From Montifringilla adamsi (lineage: Eukaryota; Chordata; Aves; Passeriformes; Passeridae), in contig JAGGNK010007559.1 in NCBI GenBank assembly GCA_017590115.1, positions 6,922,641-6,986,640 of the forward strand: a stretch of 64,000 bases of DNA. Direction: 5' to 3'. Each line of letters opens with the position of its first letter. Position 1 is the stretch's first letter. The notes below the pieces were generated by a model. The model was not told where the DNA came from. It worked only from the letters and a program-made list of their open reading frames with translations, and searched no databases. A program made the position numbers and the translations under genes. Positions 10,101-22,100 of this stretch are shown here, piece by piece.

Positions 10101-13100
10101 CCAGCTGGCCAAGGAGAGTTCTTAGGGACAGCCAGGATCTGCCCTTTCCGGGTGCTCAGGACATGCCTGCACCTCCCAGCCTGAGCGAGAACGGGGTGTG
10201 GGGACCTGGGTGGGAAACTTGGCTGCCCTGGGCCACTCCAGCATGGCAGGAGGGACTCACCCAGCTTGTTGATGCCAATCTCTTGCAGGTCCTCCCATGT
10301 CAGGTCTGTCACGATGGTGATGGAATCGTAGCCGTTGTTCACCAGCTTCTTGTGGTACTGGGGCAACCCAATGGCACTGAGCCAGTCCATCAGGTCAGCC
10401 TGGAAAGAGCACAGAGCCACTGCCATAAGCACTGAGGAATGGGCAGCACCTTCTGCATCCCCTCCCTGCCCAGGAGACTGTTTTTAGGCTGTCTCTGACT
10501 GCTTTAACGCAGTCAAAGCTATTCACTTATAGATCCCATCCTGTCCTGTCCTGGGGTCAGAGAGCTCTGAAGAAAGGGGGTGACCAAAGCCTCAGTGCCA
10601 GGGACTCACCGGGATGTAGTTGGGCAGCCACTCAGCAATGCTGAGCTGCCCAATTTCTGTAGAGATCTTTTTCCTGTGGCCTGGTTTGGTCACACCGATG
10701 GCTGTCAGATCCTAAGGGGAGCAGAGTGGGGCCGTGGTCAGCAGTGGCTCAGGGAGCTCGGGGCAGTAAGTACACACAGCTGCCAGCCCTGGGTGGGGAA
10801 GGACCTGCCTCACCTCTGGGGTCATGCGGCTGATAGTGGGGACATCGTAGCCAGCGTTGAGGAAGTTGACAGTGTATGACTCCAGCTGGAACTCACGCAG
10901 CCAGTTGTAAATGGCTTCTGCATCCTGGGAAGAGGATGGGACACAGAACAGCCCATGACGGTGGCTGCAGGGGCTGGAAGAACTTGACTGCTCCAGTCAA
11001 GATGACAGGATCTCCCTGGGAAAAACCCACTCCTGTCCTGAAGACCCAGTTCCCCATGTCCCTGATGCAATAAGAGCTGGGCTGAGTGCCCCAAACATGG
11101 CCCTCTCAGCCAGCACACCATTCCCCAGTTGTTCCAGTTACCTTCCCCTCGAGGAGCTGCTCAGGACGCAAGAACTGGTGGGAGAAGACCCTGTCTCCAG
11201 GGGGGCAGCTGCCTGGGGTCTGGAGGCCCTGTGGCCCTGGCAGAAAGGAGAGAGAACTGTTACAGGGGCACTTGAACAGCGAACAGCACCTAGGGCTGTG
11301 GGGACAGCTGTCCCCAAGGCCCCATGGAGTTGTGACAGCCCTCACCTGCTAGAGAGGTCCCATTGTGTGGCTCTGATCCCAAAAGGTGTTGCTGGAGGTT
11401 GTCACCGGTGGAGGGCAGAGGCTGAGAGAGAGGAGGAGTTAGTGGAGAAAGAACCAAACTCTGGAGACCAGCTTTGTCACACCCCCAAGAGCAGAATGGT
11501 GGTTCCCATGCTAGGTTGCTGGTCACAGCCCCACCCAGCAACAGGCTGGCCCCAGCAAAAGATCTGGGCAAGATTTGGCTCAGGGCCTTTTATTGTCCTC
11601 TCAGGTGACACAGCACATGATGGAGATGCTGTGGGATGCCAACCACAGCATCCAGCTCCACTCAAAAAGGCCAGCTGTGCTTGGGGGAACAACTAGGATC
11701 TCCCCAGGAGCATCTCCCTGCTGAGTCCTGGCAGCAAGTGTTTGGTATAGGATACTCAACTCCAGCTAGGAGGATACCCCCCTCCTTTGCTAGGAGGGGC
11801 ATGGAAGGGGATGGGGCTCTATCTCCAGCCTGAGCCAGCATGGGGAAGCAGCACAGGGGAGCAGGGTGCCTACCCTGGCATTCTCGATGAGGATGCTGGT
11901 GCTCTGCCCATTGGTGCCCTCGGTGCTCTGGCCGCTGCCGGCGCTGCGGATGCTGCCAATGCTGCCCTCGCTGCCCACGCTGTTCCTGTCTCCTGCTGCT
12001 TGGGGCAAGCAGGGAGCCCGTCAGCAGCTCCCCAGAATCAGGGGTGACACAGGGCACAGAGGTCCCCAGCAAGGACCCATGTGCCAACACACTGATGCTA
12101 CTGATCTCCCACAAGATCCCTCCAGCTACAGACAATGCGCCAGTTCCCTCCCGCCTCCCAGCATGCACAACATAGACAGGGTGACCTGGGTGGCAAGGGA
12201 CACACAGAGGACTGAGACACAGGGAGAGAAGGGGCTGCTCTAAGGGCTCCCCAAAACTCCCTTTTCCTGCATCTGCTCCCTCTCATCTGTCTGCTTCCTC
12301 ATGGAGAGATGGAAGGAGAGTCTCCCCCTGTGACCCTGCCCAGGCAGGGCTGGGAACAGGGGATGGTCCCCAGCCCCTCTCCCTCCCCAGGTGCTCCCCT
12401 GACCTGAGCTGTCAGGGCCTGGGGCCATCCGGGTTAGGGTGAGGTGACCAAAGGCCGCTGGGCCGCTCGGGGCTGCCGGGTGTGGACACTCGTCGGGGAG
12501 GTGCTGCAGCCCCCCAGGGGGGACTGGGAGGGCCCCAGGGGGACCCTGGCGCTGCTGCGCGGGTGCCACGCGGGGGACAACCATGCCTGCATTCAAAGAC
12601 AAAACACACGTGGTCAGACCTCATGCAGGAGGCAGGGACAGGGGAGAGAGCTGAGCCACAACCCGCAAAGTAGTATCCCAATCATGTTGACAGCCCCTGA
12701 GTCCTTCCCTTTCCCCCTAGCTAGCCAGGTCTGCAGGGCCTGTCTGACAGGAGGTGCTGGGAAGGCTGGGAAGGTTTTGCACAGGGGACTGTCCCCAGCA
12801 TGCTCAGGATGGCCACTGACCTGTCCGCTTGCTGATGACTTCAGCAATGGAGGGGGGGAAGTACCCGACCCGGTCGGTGCCTTTCTGCGCGTCGTGGATG
12901 TGTCCCTTCCATCGGCCATCTGGATGCTGCTCCAGGACCTGCCATGGGACAAGAGGGATGGGGCTGGTACCCAGGGCCATGGTGGGGCAGGGGCAGGGGG
13001 ATGGGGAGCAGAGAGCAGCCTCACCGTGATGACATCTCCTGCTCGGACATTGAGAGCAGTTGGATCATGAAGGTTCCAAAAATCCTTCAAAGCTCGGACC

Positions 13101-16100
13101 TTCAGGATTCCTGATGCCTCTGAAGGCAAGGGACAGAGGAAGAAAGGAGGTGCCAGAGCGTAGGGAGGAAAGAGGGGAGTCCAGGGAGGGCAGAAGGAGA
13201 AAGCAAGAGCAAGAAGAGGAGAGAAGAAAACATTAATACTGCAGAAAGGCCTCAATCCCCAGACACTGCCCCACATGTAGGATGGGGGCACATGTGAGAG
13301 GGGACTGGGATGCTGGCACTGATTTAGGCTGTTCAGGAGGAGTGCTGGGAGCCCGGGCAGGTCCCAGCGGGAAGAAACCCCTCTCAGTGCCATCCCCACC
13401 TCACCTCTCAACAGCTGCTTGATGTCCTTGCTGGCGTGTGAGGTGGTGAACTGGTTGACAATGTCCAGTGCTGTCTGGTTGTAGGTGTTCCTGATGTTCA
13501 CGTCGACTCCACCCTGTCCAGGAGGAGACACGGTCAAGGCCAGTTCCCTGCCTGCCACCAGACTCAAGGGAGGCAAGGGACCAAGGGGAAGGGGTGCTGG
13601 GTGGCCTCCAGGGGCTGTCCCCCAGCCCCATGCCCACCGTGCTCACCTCCAGCAGGAGCCGCACCACCTCTGTTTTGCCGTAGAGTGCGGCCTCGTGCAG
13701 GGCTGTGCCTGTCTTTGTCTGCTTGTTGATCTCAATCCCAGCCTTCAGCAACTGCCTGGTAGGAAGAAGGGAAAGACATGAACAGGGGACATGGACATCA
13801 GGGCCAGGCACTTGGCTGCTTTATGATAGGAAGTGGACAAACCTTGCACTTGCTTTGGGGATGAGGGGCTGAAGCCTGCAGGAGGAAGGTGTGTTTGGGA
13901 GGAAGTGGGACTTGATGGGTTTTTCCATCATAAGGCAGGGAATTACCTGATGATCTCCTTGTGCCCGTTCTTGGCTGCCAGATGCAGTGGAGTGGTGTAG
14001 TTGGGGTCAGTGGCATCCTTGGATTGTCCCTCCAGCAGGGCGACACACAGATGGCTGTTCAGCAGCAGCTGGGCCACCTGCATGAGACACTGGTAAGCAA
14101 CAGGGTGCAGGTACCCCCACCTGCACCCTCCCACTGAGGGGCTCATCCTTGGGGCCAGCCCACCACTCCCCACCCTGCCACTCCCTGCCATCCACAGCCC
14201 CAGGCTTGGCTGGAGCTGGACAGTGTTTGGCATGGCCACACTGTCGTGAGGGGCTGTTAAAGGTCACAACAGCCAGAAATAGTCTTCCCATAATCAGGCT
14301 TTTCAGACCAAGCCCTAAAAACCTCCAGTCTCTCCAGCCCAGAGCGACTCTCAGCATCTCAGGGCAACCCAGAGGCACAGAACAGTTATTTTTTACTGCC
14401 CTGTTTATAGCTGCAGACATTATAGATACTCCAAAAATGGAAATATCCTCCTGGTCCCCTCTGAGTGGGGCACAGAGCAGTCTGGCTGGCTGTGCTCCAG
14501 GCCACCCCAGCGGTGCTGGCAGGGCCAGGGTCTCCCAGAGCACAGTGTGGCCCTGTCCCCAAGAACTGTTCTGGGGACCTGGAGCAGGGCTGGATGCTCA
14601 GAGCTTGCTGGGATTAGCCAGCTCAGCCTATCCATGCTTAACTGTGAGCAAAGCTGGGGTGGGTGGGGGAAGGCTGTGGAGAACCAGGAGCAACAACTCC
14701 TGGCTTCATTCCCAGTCTGACACTGTCCTGCTGTGAGGTCAGGAGCAAAACCCACAGCTCCCAGGTTCAGGATCCGGCTATGTCTGGCCACGGGAGGAGG
14801 CAGGTACTGTCTGCCAGGCTCTGAGTCTTGTGGTGGAGGGAGAGCAGTTGTGGCCAGACCCTGTGCTTTGCTCCCAGAGGAGCCAGTGTTTTCCAGAGCT
14901 GCCCCTGGAGAAGCCCTTGGTGCAGAGCAGAGCCCACAGCACCCACCTTCAGCCGCCCAAACTCGCAGGCCAAGTCCAGCGGGGTTTTCTTCGCCTTGTT
15001 GATGAGGCACGGGTTCGACTGGTGCTGGAGCAGCATCTCTGACTGCAGGGGAGCAACGAGGTGCAGGGGCTCAGCATCACCCTGCAGCCTCCCTCCCACC
15101 CGGCACGGCAGGGTTTGCCCCCACCCAGTACCCCAGAGAGCCCCACGGAGGGCACACGGGTGGCTCTGGGCTCTCACTTACCACCTCGTAGTGGCCGTAC
15201 TGCGCCGAGAGGTGCAGCGGGATCTGCCCGTCCAGCGAGGCCATGTTGACGGAGGCGGCGGCGCGGAGCAGCACCCGCACGGGCTCCACACGGCCCTGCC
15301 ACGCCGCGTAGTGCAGGGGCCGCATCCCTGTGGGCAGCGGGGCTCAGCAGGGCTGGACACGGCCCCCGGCCCGCACAGGGGGCTGAGCCGGCGGCCGCAG
15401 GGGCCGTGCCTGGGGGTCACCCCTTACCGTTGCTGTCCTTGATGTCGACGGTGGCCTGTGCCTCCAGCAGCAGCGAGATGAGGTCCAGGCTGCCGCCCAG
15501 GGCTGCGTGGTGCAGCGCTGAGAACCTGTGGCATAAGGTAGGGCTCAGCCCGGCCGCCAGCCCCACTGGGTCCTCACAGCACCCCCCTCATGGGGACATG
15601 GGCTGAGGGCTGGGATTGTCACTGGCTGTTCATGGCGACAGCCTTCCAGATTCCCCACTCCCAGTGCCTCAGATTCCCCATAGCAAAACACTGATGAATC
15701 CCTCCAAGCTGCCTGTGCCCCATCCGTGCCCCAGGGCTCAATGAGGGGTGTATACCATGGGAAACCCCAGTGAGAGGAGTCCCTCACTCCATGTCCTCTG
15801 TTGGGGGACACAGGCAGGATGGAGAGAGATGCACCTCCCCTCTGCATGGAGCAGCCAGGCAGCCACAATGCCGCTCACAGCATCCTGCAAACACATCAGC
15901 CCTATGGCCACTCCTGCCCTCTGCCAGCTGCCCCCTCCCCATGCCAGCAGGGCTGCCAGGAGCCCATGGCAGAGCGTGGGAGGCCGCTGGTAATGAAAGA
16001 GCCCAGTGTCTTGGGGCTGTGAAAGGGGCCTGTCTGCCTGGCACTCCCCCTGAGCCGTCACGTGAAGGGCCAAGGCCAAGAGAGGGGTCCCTGTGCCACT

Positions 16101-19100
16101 GGGGATTAGCCCGTGAGCCACTCCAAGGGACTTGGAGGGCTCCTGACAGCACCAGCAAGGGGTTCCAATGGGCTCTGCAGTGTCCAAACTCAATGCCAGG
16201 GACACAGCTCATCCAGCATGGCTCTCCTCATGATCTGCATCCCCAAATCCCTGTGCAAGTCTCAATATTGCAGGAGGGACACTAACCCCAGCAGAGAGGA
16301 CTGCTCCTTTCTCCAGTTACACCCACCATGTCCCTGAGTCACAGCAAAACCTCTGCTTCAAAGTGTGAATGTGGAGGGGTACAAAATCCCCCTGACCCAA
16401 CCCTGTGGGGTCCCACTCTGCCCTGGGGTGGCTGCACAAACCCACATTTGCCCACTCCATCCTCTCCAAGCCCTGAGCAATGTGATGCCAAGGACACCAC
16501 CAGCACCATGGCTCTCCCAGGACACACACTACCATCCCCATGCTTGTGTCTCACCTCCCCATAATCCCCTTCCTGTGCCCCAATGAAACCCAACACCCTG
16601 CCCATGTCCCTCGGGCAGGGAACAGACCCTTTACCCCAATTCCCACCATCAGCCTCCTGGAGATGCCCAAGCACAAACCCTGTGCCCTATCAGAATCAGA
16701 TCATTGCTTCTATTAAATTCTTTTTCTATTAAGCTCCATCTGCAGAGTATTATTTTAAGACAGAGCCATCCTGCACGTTCCCAACCCCCCGCTGGCCTGT
16801 TAGGACTCATCATGGACACCTCTTCCTACAGAGCCCTCCAAAAGAAAACATGTAGAAATTAGGTACAACAACAGCACATAAAAACAATGCTAATGACTGA
16901 CAGGTCAGAGTTAATTCAATAAGAATAACATACTTATTTATTTTATGAGCCTTGTGGTTTCTTTAACTCTCAGTACTCAGTTTATTAAGTACTTGGATTT
17001 TGGAAGTGATGAGCTACACAAATATGCTGTGGTCACTGGGCAACCTCATATTTTCTTTCTCTAACTCCCCCCCAAAACAATGGGATTTTGCTTTTGGGAT
17101 ATTAAACAGAGGCACGAGCACGTGCAGGCGCTGAGGCTGGCCAGGTGCTCCTCTGGGCTTCAACCAGGGGGACACGGGGCACTGGCTGGACACGCTGCCA
17201 TCCCCGTTCAACCCCATCCCCACAGAGGGGCACATAGAAGGGATTTATGAGGGATTTTCAGGAGGGATTGAGCAGCGCCCTTAGCTTAGATGCAGGCAGG
17301 CTCTGGGATGTTAATGTGTTCTCTAGCTCCCCTGGAAAGCTGCGTGATACCCAGAGCTGCAGGACTGACTGGACACCGGGGAGAGGAGCCCCCCAGGCTG
17401 GCAGCAGCACCCAGCACCCTCCAGGGGAGCACTCACCCATCCGCATCCTGGTAGTTCACATTCAGGCGCTTGGCAGATCCCAGGAGCTCTGCAGAGACAA
17501 GAGGTGAAGGTCAGGGCAGGAGGCAGAGCCTGCAGGCCCCCGGATGAACCCTATCCCACAGCCAGACCCACCTCCCAGCGCGCAGAACAGCGCCTGGCCC
17601 ATCCCGGGGGTCTCTCTACTCTCCTCTGCCTCCACTTTCACCTCCACGAACCCTCAGAGGGCTGACCCAGCTCGAGCTTAGCACTTTCCTCCCTCGATCT
17701 CTCCTGCCCTATCCATGTGTGCCCCCGGGATGGGTCAGACCCCACAGCTCCTGCCATCCTGGCTTGGCAGAACAGTGAGCGCTTCCCTCCCCTTTATAGG
17801 CACTGACACACCAAAACTGCTGAGTGGGGCCATTTTACCCCCCACTCGCTCCCTGTGCCCGCCACTGCCACTGAGACCTGGCCCACAGACCACATGGTTG
17901 GCATTTTTATGGCCAGGGCAGAGGCTGAAGCTTTCAGCTGTGAATACAAGGATTGTGCTACCTTGGATATCCCCATTCCCCTGCCCAGCCCTCCCTCCCC
18001 TTCAGGGACCCAAGGATTGTGCCATCTTGGCCATCCCTATCCCTCTGCCCATATCTCCCTCTCCTTCGGGGACCACTGGGGAGCAGAGGATGCTCAGCCC
18101 ACCCTCAGCACAGCCTCACATACACCCCCAGTTCACCCCCAGCTCCCTGCTCCTTCCCACAATTAATTCAAATGGATTCCTTCCTCCCACACAGAGAGGA
18201 CATTTTATTCTTCACCGAGGAGTTGAGAGCGGATTAACATCTCTGGAATTCATCCACTAAGTCAAAAGGGAAAGAAAGGGGAAGGTATGTGGGGGGCCAA
18301 GAAATACCACCACTCCTCCTCTGCCTTTCCAGGCAGCCCCATCGCCGACCAGGGAGGATTAAATGCTTCGAATGGTTTCTGTGCTTTTTCCTACAGAAAA
18401 TCAAAGTCCGAGTGCCAGGCTCTGAGCCTGGGGTGAAACAGCTGCTCAAACCCCACTGGGCTGTGGGGGGGGGGGGGGGGGTGCGTCTTGGGAAAGGAGC
18501 CCTCTTCCTTGCAGCCAGGTAGATCTCTGGGGCTGAAGATTCCTCTCCTTCTCCTCCTCAATTCCCTTCTCTTCTCCCTCTCTCCCTCTTCTCCCTGCCA
18601 CCTTGCATGGCAGATCCCATAAGCCATACTGGGCTGTGTGACTCCTCTGCTGGAAAAGAAAAGCTGAAGGGGGCCTGGCTCATTCATCATGCAAATGGAT
18701 AATTAAAGGAAACCAAGGACTGGGGTGTTCATTACTGCAATTTACAGTGTTTTGTAAACAGCCTAATTAACACAAAATGAGCTTGGAGTGGCTGCTGGTG
18801 AAGGACTCGTGACTCCTCACCACAGCTGAGGGGATCAGGACAGGATCACCCTAATTACCTCTCCCAGGGACTGTTTGTCTTTGAGCCTCAGCCACCAATC
18901 CAAGAGACCTTCCCAAAGGAACTGGCTCCCAAAGCTGTCACTCAGCAGAGCTCCCACTTCCCCCTCCCAGCCCCAAGAGCTCAGTACATGGGATCTTCAT
19001 CAAGGACAAGTCGCTTCCCTTGACCTCAGCATCCAGGAAAAAATAACATTTCACTTGTAAATTGGGCACTTCTGATCCGAGTCCTGGAGAACCATAACCA

Positions 19101-22100
19101 CTGGGACTGCTCCCACCATCTGCAGCTGAAAACTGCCACTGGAAAGGGGTCAGGAAAGGGAGGAAAAAGAAGGGGAAGAAGAGGGGTCCTTACCCAGGGC
19201 AGGAGGGGCAGACCCTCAATGATGACCACGAGGAGTGCAATGCTGGGAAAAGAGATGGGCTGGATGGAGATGCCCAATGAGCACCAGCACCTCCAAAAGA
19301 GACAGAAACATCCCACAGCCCCTGGGAGCTGGTCCTGGAGTTGAACAACGCCCACTGTTTGAAGAAGGAGAGTTCACCTAAAAATCCTACCCCTAACCCC
19401 ACCTTCAAGGGGACTGAGCTGGCCAGTGGGGTCCAGTAAGCAGGGCTGGGATTGTCCCAGGACACGGTGGGTGTCCCAGGCAGCTGTCAGCACCCACATC
19501 TCCCTGAACAACATTCCTCAAATTCGTTCTCTGCTCCAGCAGCCCAGCCAGGCCAGAACACAGGGCAGGACCACATGGACACGGTGTGGATGGCTGAGAA
19601 AGCCGCAGGTCACAAATAGCAGAGCCAGGAGCAGCATTCCCTTTGGGGGTCTTCCTAAATGCTTGGATCCGCCTTGGGCAGAGAGGGAAAGCATCCCTGG
19701 TTTGCAGCTAGGTAAATCACTGCTTGGAGAGCTGGAGGGTTTGCAGCAAGGCTGGAAGGTGAAGTGTGGGTGGGAAAGTGTCTTGGAACCCCAGCATAAA
19801 AGCACGGGAAAGGAGAGGAATGGAGGGATGGAGGGGAAGCAGAGCACAGCCAGGCAACTGGGACCCCTCCACCAGTGCCATCCTGCTGCACAGCCTCAAA
19901 CTCCAGGGACCTGGTGACAGGAAGGCAGCTGAAGGGACATTTCCCTGCATTCCCCCTCCTCATGCCATCCATGTCCTCCTTTTGACCAATTCCCCAGGTT
20001 TTCCCTACATTGCTTCAGCCCCTTCTCTCCCCATCGGTGCCCAGGCTACCCATCCTTTTCCACACAGATGTTCTGGAGCTCAGCAGAGGCTGGGCTTAGC
20101 TGCTCCCAATCCCACAGCCCTCCCAGACTGGCCCGTTCAGCTTTGGCCAGGGGGCTGCAGAGCTGGGCTGGGAAAGGGCTGCAGGGTTAATCCAGCTACA
20201 GCACTGGGATGGTGTGGCCAGATCCTTCCCAGCCACATCATCACCCCGCTGGGTTTGCAGGGGCACTCTCAGGCCTGACCTGCAACCCCCATTCCCCACC
20301 AGGAGCACACTCAATCCCGGGAGAATGAACCCAGAACATGGACCCAGCGCTGAAATACAAGACACCCTGAAGGGGTTATTTATTTCCAGGAAAAAAAACA
20401 GCTTGGTGCACCCCAAGGGTTAACTCCAGCCGCGGATTCCCCCCGCCTGGCCCTGCTCCCCAGCACGACCCCTTGTGAGGGGTCCCGCCAGGCTCCCCGC
20501 CCCGGCCCGCCGCGCTCCCCGGCGCCTGCCCGGACAGGACGAGGCTCCGCAGCGCAGGGCCGGGCCTGAGCGAGGCCTCGAGGGAGCCGGCGAGCTTCTG
20601 TGCGGCGTCTGGCTGCCAAGCGGCAGCGGCAAGCACCTCCGGAACGCTCCGGCAAATTGCTTACAAATGTCGGGCCGGCCGCCGGCCGTGGCGAAGGCAG
20701 CGCGGCCGCCCAGCACCAGACGGGGCCGGGACCCTCAACCCTGGCACAGCCTGGCTCCGGCCCTTGGCCTCTGGATCCCCACTGAGGCACAGCCCTGCAC
20801 GGCACATTCCCAAGCAGCCCCCTTCGCCTGTGCCTCAGTTTCCCCGCGGGATGCACTCCTATGGCGGGGATGCCAGGCTGGGCTGGGCTCCTCGTGGGGT
20901 GCGGGGGGCACCAGGGGAGCGGCCGGCCGGGGCGGGCACCTCACCCGCCGCGCTGGCAGCCGGCCCGGCACAAACCCGTATTTACCCCCCCGAGGCACTC
21001 GCCTGGCGCCGGCTGTGCCGGCTGAGTGGAGCCAGGCAAGCCCTCGCCCGGCCCAGCACCCCTGTGCCAGCGGACCGGGCACCCTGAGTCACCCGCTGCC
21101 CTCCAACGGAGAGCTCGTTGCTGCGGGGACACCCGTGAGCTTCATCCCGAGCTCTTGGAGACCGACACAACCCCTCCGAAGCGCTCCTTGGGAAGCAGTG
21201 CCACGTGCTCGCCTGGGTTTGGCTAGGGAAGGAAATGCCCGAATATCCTGTGGAGTCCTGCCCTTCGGAGGCTCCTGCCCTGGCTCTCACACGGGAGTCA
21301 GGCTCCAGAAGGCAGGTTTCTGTGCTGTGAACCCCTGCCGGTTTTGTCCACCCAGGGCAGCCAGAGCAGAGCTCCACCGCTTGCAAGGCTTTGTTGCTGA
21401 CCATGACAACACACAAATCTGTAACTGGAGATCCACCTTCTTGCCAGAAAAACAACCCTTTCTGCTGGTCCTGTGTCACAGACTCTCATCCCATCCTCTC
21501 GTCCTGGGAAATCACATCTCCACGCTGCTGACTGCAAGTACCCCTGTGCTATGAGCCTCCCTGTGCTGCAGGTCTGAGCATCCCAGTGTCATGAACATCC
21601 CTGTATTGCCAGCCACAGCATCAGCCCTGAGTGTCCCTGTACCATGAGCATCCCTGAACATCCAGTCCTGAGCACCCCTACACTGCTTGCTACAAGTACC
21701 CTCCATGCAGGAAAGCCCTGCAAGAGCACTGCAGGAACACCATTCTGCTTCCCTGGGCAGTGGGAGAGGGAGGGACAGTGTGCTTTGAACACCAAATACA
21801 TGCACATACCCTCTTGGGATAATGAAATCCACCTGGGGACTGTCACCAGGTAAGCCAATAAACCAGCTGGAGGAGCTAATCAGCTGCTATCCTGCAGAGC
21901 AGCAGCCATCTCCAATGGCAGTGGCAGCCTCTGGAGCTGAAGGCGGAGGTGGCAGGAGGTGGCAGCTTCACCCAACCTGCCCTGTGATGGCCCGGGGTGG
22001 CCCTGCCTCAGCATATGATGGGTTCATGCCAGGGCTCAGGACAGACTCACCATCTTGGCCAAAACCAAGACCCAAAGAGGTGATGTCAATCCCTCTTCCG

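Noticed and set aside
12614..13576. 320-codon minus-strand open frame containing CASKIN2 pieces
   Set aside because: It reads through introns; only the parts at 12,821-12,938, 13,025-13,119 and 13,405-13,513 are exons.
20475..21554. 359-codon plus-strand open frame
   Set aside because: It runs through a CpG island with Pro/Arg/Ala-rich, domain-free translation and no family resemblance; GC-rich DNA gives few stops.
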